From positions 1 through 9,375 of the forward strand of contig JAHQWX010000047.1 in the NCBI GenBank assembly GCA_029856375.1: a stretch of DNA of 9,375 nucleotides, written 5' to 3'. The translations under genes were made by a program, and so were the position numbers. Below are positions 5,983-9,375 of this stretch, in pieces; position 1 is the stretch's first letter, and every line of letters starts with the position of its first letter. The stretch comes from Promethearchaeia archaeon. GTDB taxonomy: Archaea > Asgardarchaeota > Lokiarchaeia > Sigyniarchaeales > SOKP01. A model generated the notes under the pieces. It was not told the origin of the DNA and did not search any database. It was given only the letters and a program-made list of their open reading frames with translations.

Positions 5983-6918
5983 TTAAAGTCTAACTTCAAA
6001 ATTTAGTTTAGTTATTAGCTCTTTATATCTTGTGCGAACTGTTGCCTCGGTAATTCCCGCAATATCCGCAACGGCTTTTTGGGTTCGACGCTCATCTTCT
6101 TGAATAGCAGCTATGTATAATGAAGCTGCAGCTAGCCCTGTTGGCGCTTTTCCGGCTGTAATATGATATTTTTGGGCTAAGTCTAAAATTTCAGCCGCCC
6201 TATTTTGAGTTTTTCCAGATAATTTCAAATCAGCACAAAATCTAGGAATGAAGTCGATAGGAGAAGTAACCTTAATATTTTTTATATTTAATTCCCTGAG
6301 TATTAACCGATAACACCTTCCTAATTCTTTTTTAGTTAGAGAAGAGTATTCAACAAAGTCGTCTAAAGTTTTTGGAATTCCTTTCATTCTACATGCAGCG
6401 TATAAAGAAGCAGCGAGCATCGCTTCGATGGATCTCCCTCGAATCAAATTCTTATATACCATTTTTCTATAAATAATAGCTCCGGATTCTTTAAGATTAT
6501 TAGGTAAATTTAATTGAGAACAGAATCTATCAAGATCGTTCATAGCGTTTGCTAAATTTCTATCGACTGATTTGTGAATCCGAGAGCGAATATGCCATTT
6601 TCTCAACCTATGAACTTCTGCTTTCATTTTAGGACTGATTTTTTTGCCGTGAGCGTCTTTATCCTTCCAATCTATGGTTGTACTTAACCCTTTATCGTGT
6701 AAAGTAAAAGTTGATGGAGCACCGACTCTGATTTTTTTTGCCTTCTCTTCCGAAGAGAATGCTCTCCAATCTGGACCAGAATCAATAAGTCTCTGAGTTA
6801 CTACTAACCCACAACTATTACAAATTAGTTCTCCCCTAGATAAATCTGAAATAACGGTTAAATTACCACATTCTGGACATTGCTCTTGAAAACTTTCGTC
6901 TTCGTTCTTAGAAGTCAT
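5983..6918 (-). CDS. tfb: Transcription initiation factor B (TFIIB homologue)
   Basis: 311-residue general transcription factor that binds TBP-TATA complexes and the BRE and brings in RNA polymerase. The N-terminal zinc ribbon has C14, C17, C33 and C36 (CPECGN and CNSCGL). The B-reader/linker region runs through GPDWRAFSSEEKAKKIRVG to TTIDWKDKD (about 48-88). Two cyclin-like repeats follow, at about 108-205 and 212-308. Each carries the TFIIB repeat signature, GRSIEAMLAASLYAACR (161-177) and GKAPTGLAAASLYIAAI (256-272). The helix-turn-helix that contacts the BRE is AVADIAGITEATVRTRYKEL (282-301). Length and domain order are complete and normal, so it is probably functional. The ATG precedes a short acidic leader of about 12 residues before the ribbon. 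It converges with rpoP and diverges from the zinc-finger gene to its right. Archaea often carry several tfb copies; whether this is the main one cannot be told. Confidence 0.98.
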   Translation of the reverse strand: MTSKNEDESFQEQCPECGNLTVISDLSRGELICNSCGLVVTQRLIDSGPDWRAFSSEEKAKKIRVGAPSTFTLHDKGLSTTIDWKDKDAHGKKISPKMKAEVHRLRKWHIRSRIHKSVDRNLANAMNDLDRFCSQLNLPNNLKESGAIIYRKMVYKNLIRGRSIEAMLAASLYAACRMKGIPKTLDDFVEYSSLTKKELGRCYRLILRELNIKNIKVTSPIDFIPRFCADLKLSGKTQNRAAEILDLAQKYHITAGKAPTGLAAASLYIAAIQEDERRTQKAVADIAGITEATVRTRYKELITKLNFEVRL

Positions 6919-6970
6919 TAAAAGAGTTAACCCTTAACAAAACACGTCTTATTAACTAAAAAAGAAATCT

Positions 6971-6986
6971 GTATTTTTAAATATTT
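6971..6986 (-). promoter_or_regulatory. Likely TATA box for tfb
   Basis: On the minus strand AAATATTTAAAAATAC lies about 53-68 bases before the tfb ATG, giving a leader of about 30 bases. The remaining divergent gap (to 7092) is AT-rich; AAAAAATTTTAA near 7050-7061 could serve the rightward zinc-finger gene. Confidence 0.35.
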
Positions 6987-7092
6987 GGGTCTTGGTAATG
7001 TGTAGATTAATATTTCTCCTTCCAAGAATTTGATTATTTGATATCGACAAAAAATTTTAATTGTTCAATTGTTTTTTATATTTTGAACGAAT

Positions 7093-7566
7093 TTGAATTT
7101 ACTTGGAAAAACTCACGGAAAACACTGCCAGTTAAGAGCTTTTAGAACAGTTTGCCCAAATCCCGATTGCAAAAAAGATGTTTTTTATTGGGAATGTATA
7201 CACGGATGTAAAGTATTTTTTGAATATCCAATATATGGCAAATTAATCCGACATAAATGTAAAACAATCCCAGCTCGGGGGAAACTCAAAAAAAAATACA
7301 GAATCGAGGTAAAAGTACCAACCTTTATAGAAAAAGAATTTTTTGGTTGTCCCATTTGCGGAAAAATCTTTAAAACAAAGGAGCAGCTAAACAATCACAT
7401 AATAGAATTAAAAAAAACGGATAAAGCACATCAAAACACCTTAGATGAGCAAATTAATCAAAAAAATGGATGGGAACGCAAAGAATTGAAAGAGAAAAAT
7501 TCACTAAAGAGTCGATACGAACCGCTTTTTGGTAAAATCAGAGTTATAAACAAAAAACAAAAGTAA
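7093..7566 (+). CDS. Uncharacterised zinc-finger protein (Cys-rich N-terminus plus C2H2 finger), TTG start
   Basis: 157-residue basic protein that I do not recognise as a named family. The N-terminal third holds probable zinc ligands: C21 and C26 (CPNPDC), C35 and C39 (CIHGC), then H54 and C56 (HKC). After a lysine-rich linker, a C2H2-like finger follows: FGCPICGKIFKTKEQLNNH with C86, C89 and H102, and a second histidine at H113. The C-x2-C-x12-H spacing is classical, but the last loop (x10) is longer than usual. The C-terminal 40 residues are highly charged and probably helical or disordered. No ATG exists anywhere before the conserved cysteines and an in-frame TGA lies two codons upstream, so TTG at 7093 is the best start, with a later one possible. 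The basic character suggests nucleic-acid binding, which is inference only. Confidence 0.72.
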   Translation: MNLLGKTHGKHCQLRAFRTVCPNPDCKKDVFYWECIHGCKVFFEYPIYGKLIRHKCKTIPARGKLKKKYRIEVKVPTFIEKEFFGCPICGKIFKTKEQLNNHIIELKKTDKAHQNTLDEQINQKNGWERKELKEKNSLKSRYEPLFGKIRVINKKQK

Positions 7567-7633
7567 TAAAATATATTGTTAAAATATAATAATATCAAAG
7601 AAATAAAATTTTAATAAATTTAACTAACATTAT

Positions 7634-7645
7634 TCTATTATAACT
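7634..7645 (+). promoter_or_regulatory. Possible TATA box for the roadblock-like gene
   Basis: TCTATTATAACT lies about 27-38 bases before the preferred ATG at 7672, again leaderless spacing. The whole gap from 7567 is extremely AT-rich, and an alternative TTTTAATAAATTTAA is near 7609-7623, so the choice is uncertain. Confidence 0.28.
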
Positions 7646-7671
7646 AAAATTAAAATAAATTCTTGATTATT

Positions 7672-8277
7672 ATGTCCCCCGATTATGACGGAGTAATATA
7701 CGCTTTAATGCAAAAGGACCCCTCCATAATTGCAATAGCTGTTTGGACTGGAAATAGTAATATTGTCTATAGTACTGATAATTGGGATGTAAGTTCAGAT
7801 ATAAGCAAGGTAAATTCAGCTTGGGCTTCTATGAACGCTCAGTTTATTATGATTTCTGAAGTTAAATATTCGGTCTTGCAATGTACAATTGAAAGATTGG
7901 TATGCACAAACATTAGAGGACAAGGTCATATTGTAGGTGCAAAGGACGAAGAGCATAAAATGATAGCGTATGTAGATCCAGAGGGAAATATGAACGGAGC
8001 GTACATGGATGTTGCGAGAGCGATAGGACAATTAAGCTCGCAGACGCCTTATATGGACACGAGTGCACAATTAGGAACTGCTCAGTCAGGAGCGCCAGCT
8101 GCAGGTGGATCTGCTATTGATCCTCAATTAAAAAGTGAAATTACTGCTTTTCTTGATTGGATTAAAGCTGAGGATGGTCTCCAAGGCTATATCAATTATT
8201 ATCTTCAGCAAAATAACGCAAATATTATAGGCGAATTGGCTAAAATATATAACGATTTAAGGAATATTTGCCAATAA
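7672..8277 (+). CDS. Roadblock/LC7-like small protein with C-terminal helical extension
   Basis: 201-residue soluble protein. Residues 1-125 have the strand-helix pattern of a roadblock/longin-type domain. The opening is DYDGVIYALMQKDPSIIAIAVW, and a middle strand has QFIMISEVKYSVLQ. The ending ATNIRGQ-like segment (CTNIRGQGHIVGAKDEEHKMI, about 78-98) leads to AYVDPEGNMNGAYMDVARAI, resembling the last strand and helix of roadblock domains. A small-residue linker rich in Ala, Gly, Ser and Gln (about 129-148) separates a second part (150-201) that is predicted helical and ends in cysteine. Roadblock proteins often regulate small GTPases and are abundant in Asgard archaea, but no GTPase is nearby. 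ATG at 7672 is preferred over the TTG three codons earlier because it fits a TATA element and the conserved-looking start MSPDYDG. The fold assignment comes from pattern reading and is moderate. Confidence 0.68.
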   Translation: MSPDYDGVIYALMQKDPSIIAIAVWTGNSNIVYSTDNWDVSSDISKVNSAWASMNAQFIMISEVKYSVLQCTIERLVCTNIRGQGHIVGAKDEEHKMIAYVDPEGNMNGAYMDVARAIGQLSSQTPYMDTSAQLGTAQSGAPAAGGSAIDPQLKSEITAFLDWIKAEDGLQGYINYYLQQNNANIIGELAKIYNDLRNICQ

Positions 8278-8420
8278 CCTAAATGAAATTAATGTTCCAT
8301 TAGAAAAATAATAAGTTTTTTTTAGGTCAATTATCATAATAATATTAATTTAGAAAGATATTTCCAGAGTTGAGTCTGCTGAAGTTTTTCTTAATTCAAG
8401 AAAAAAATTTTGTTCCATCA
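8278..8420. other. AT-rich intergenic gap with T-run
   Basis: This 143-base gap has no gene that I can support. A run of eight T at 8316-8323, 39 bases after the roadblock-like stop codon, may end that transcript. The rest is AT-rich and no promoter stands out for the next gene. Confidence 0.4.
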
Positions 8421-9375
8421 ATGAAATTCTCCTACGATAACTATGTTTTTGCCTTTGATGTAGAAAATAGAATTGGTTATTTTTGGAAAGGAGATTATGC
8501 TGAGGAATTTGATGAATTTTACGCTAAAGAAATCATTGATAAATTTAAGGAAAAATTTGGAGATTTGGAATTCAGAATTTTTGATTCCTTGGAATTCAAA
8601 GAAGAAGACAACGAGAGCGAAAAATTGATGAAATATCAAATTTTGAAAAACTTGCCTAATAAAACTGTATGGAAGTTAAAAAGAAACTTGTTATCAATTA
8701 TTAAATTTAAGAATTTAAAGTCTAAAATTAACGAGTTCAAATCATACGAAAAATCTTGGAACTGGCGCAGGAAATTATTGAATCTATATAGCCTTTCTAA
8801 ATTAATAAATATTATAGTAATATTAATCGCCGCAATTTTGCTTTTTAATCCCATGATTTTAAACTTAAACAGCGGAGCTTTAGCATTGTTTATTGTTTTT
8901 CTTCTATTATTAGGATTAACTGTGATTAATTTAATTTTTATTCTATTTCCCATGAAATTACCCGGTATTTTATACGATTTTGGACTGGTTGCCAAACCAT
9001 CTAGTATATCAGGAGAGAAAATTAAGAAAGCTGAAAAGAGTATAAAGCCTAGCCAACCTAAATTACCTCCTTCTCCCGTTCTTCCTCCGTCTAAAGAAGA
9101 AAAGAAATTAAAACCGCATCAGATCGAAATTCAAATTCCCAGATTAGAAAAACCTTCAGTTCCACAAAAAAAAGGAAAAACTAAAGAAAAAGTAGAAGAT
9201 GAATTCTTTGATGAGGATTTAGATCTTGGAATTCCAGAGGTTCCAGTAGCCCCTCCAAAGCAATCTATAAAACTTGATGCTCCAGGTGTTTCTCCCGAGC
9301 TTGTAGAAAAAGTTACTAAAGGTGAAACTAAAGAAGTCAAATATATTCTAGTAAAATGCGATAGATGTGAAGAGA
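8421..9375 (+). CDS. Two-pass membrane protein with Pro/Lys-rich tail and zinc-ribbon start (cut by window edge)
   Basis: Open frame running off the right edge; 318 residues visible. I do not recognise the family. Residues 1-120 are a soluble, charged and mostly helical region that opens MKFSYDNYVFAFDVENRIGYFW. Two hydrophobic spans follow at about 127-147 (rich in Ile/Leu/Ala) and 152-177 (Leu/Ile/Phe). They are joined by a very short turn, so both ends probably face the same side, likely the cytoplasm given the flanking lysines and arginines. Residues 190-290 are a low-complexity stretch rich in Lys, Pro and Glu with an acidic patch near 259-269. The last visible residues, KYILVKCDRCEE, contain a CxxC (C313, C316) that looks like the first half of a zinc ribbon. 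ATG at 8421 is the best start; an in-frame TTG at 8370 is possible, and a TAA at 8346 closes the frame upstream. Opposite-strand frames here are shadows. Confidence 0.82.
   Translation, partial: MKFSYDNYVFAFDVENRIGYFWKGDYAEEFDEFYAKEIIDKFKEKFGDLEFRIFDSLEFKEEDNESEKLMKYQILKNLPNKTVWKLKRNLLSIIKFKNLKSKINEFKSYEKSWNWRRKLLNLYSLSKLINIIVILIAAILLFNPMILNLNSGALALFIVFLLLLGLTVINLIFILFPMKLPGILYDFGLVAKPSSISGEKIKKAEKSIKPSQPKLPPSPVLPPSKEEKKLKPHQIEIQIPRLEKPSVPQKKGKTKEKVEDEFFDEDLDLGIPEVPVAPPKQSIKLDAPGVSPELVEKVTKGETKEVKYILVKCDRCEE

Noticed and set aside
7663..7671. TTG three codons before the ATG of the roadblock-like gene as start
   Set aside because: The ATG at 7672 is a better start codon and sits at better spacing from the TATA-like element.
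8418..8995. Two overlapping minus-strand frames
   Set aside because: They mirror the plus-strand membrane protein, which has a continuous frame, clear membrane spans and sensible composition through the edge.
9131..9340. Minus-strand frame rich in Ser, Gly and Phe
   Set aside because: It is antisense to the Pro/Lys/Glu-rich arm of the membrane protein; its composition is what the complement of that stretch gives.
1..9375. Mobile element, CRISPR array, tRNA or rRNA
   Set aside because: I saw no transposase or integrase, no regularly spaced repeats, and no cloverleaf or rRNA-like stretch in reading both strands by eye.

Overview
The window is AT-rich archaeal DNA. The archaeal call rests on a transcription factor B gene (TFIIB homologue), the small RNA polymerase subunit RpoP/Rpb12, a PAC2-family proteasome assembly chaperone, an FtsZ, and promoters that look like TATA boxes placed about 25-35 bases before start codons instead of strong Shine-Dalgarno sites. 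A roadblock-like small protein, a Shu2/SWS1-like SWIM protein and a lysine/proline-rich membrane protein fit best with an Asgard (Promethearchaeota/Lokiarchaeia-like) archaeon. That placement is an inference from gene style, not a proof.

Layout, left to right. The left edge holds the N-terminal third of ftsZ on the minus strand, cut by the window end. Upstream of it on the same strand is a two-gene unit, a GT4 glycosyltransferase followed 9 bases later by a fold-type III PLP decarboxylase-like enzyme. A 61-base divergent promoter region separates this unit from a plus-strand SWIM zinc protein with the exact CxC...CxHxxA signature of the Shu2/SWS1 recombination family. That gene converges, with a 4-base overlap, on a minus-strand operon: a YkgJ-type CxxCxxCC protein overlapped by 4 bases with a stand-alone ThiI-like PP-loop domain. 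The plus strand then carries a PAC2 chaperone ending in a proteasome-docking HbYX tail, and a 48-residue rpoP. The tfb gene converges on rpoP from the right. After a divergent intergenic region come a TTG-initiated zinc-finger protein, a roadblock-like protein with a C-terminal helical extension, and a two-pass membrane protein with a proline/lysine-rich tail and the start of a zinc ribbon, cut by the right edge.

How the genes work together. The middle and right of the window are informational: transcription initiation (TFB, RpoP), proteasome assembly or activation (PAC2), probable RNA or cofactor sulfur chemistry (ThiI-like with its YkgJ partner) and probable recombination support (SWIM). 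The decarboxylase-glycosyltransferase pair is the most accessory-looking part. The decarboxylase keeps the PLP-binding lysine, histidine, GGG loop, EPGR and the late tyrosine, but has lost the catalytic cysteine of the family, so its reaction is open. I saw no mobile element, CRISPR array, tRNA or rRNA.
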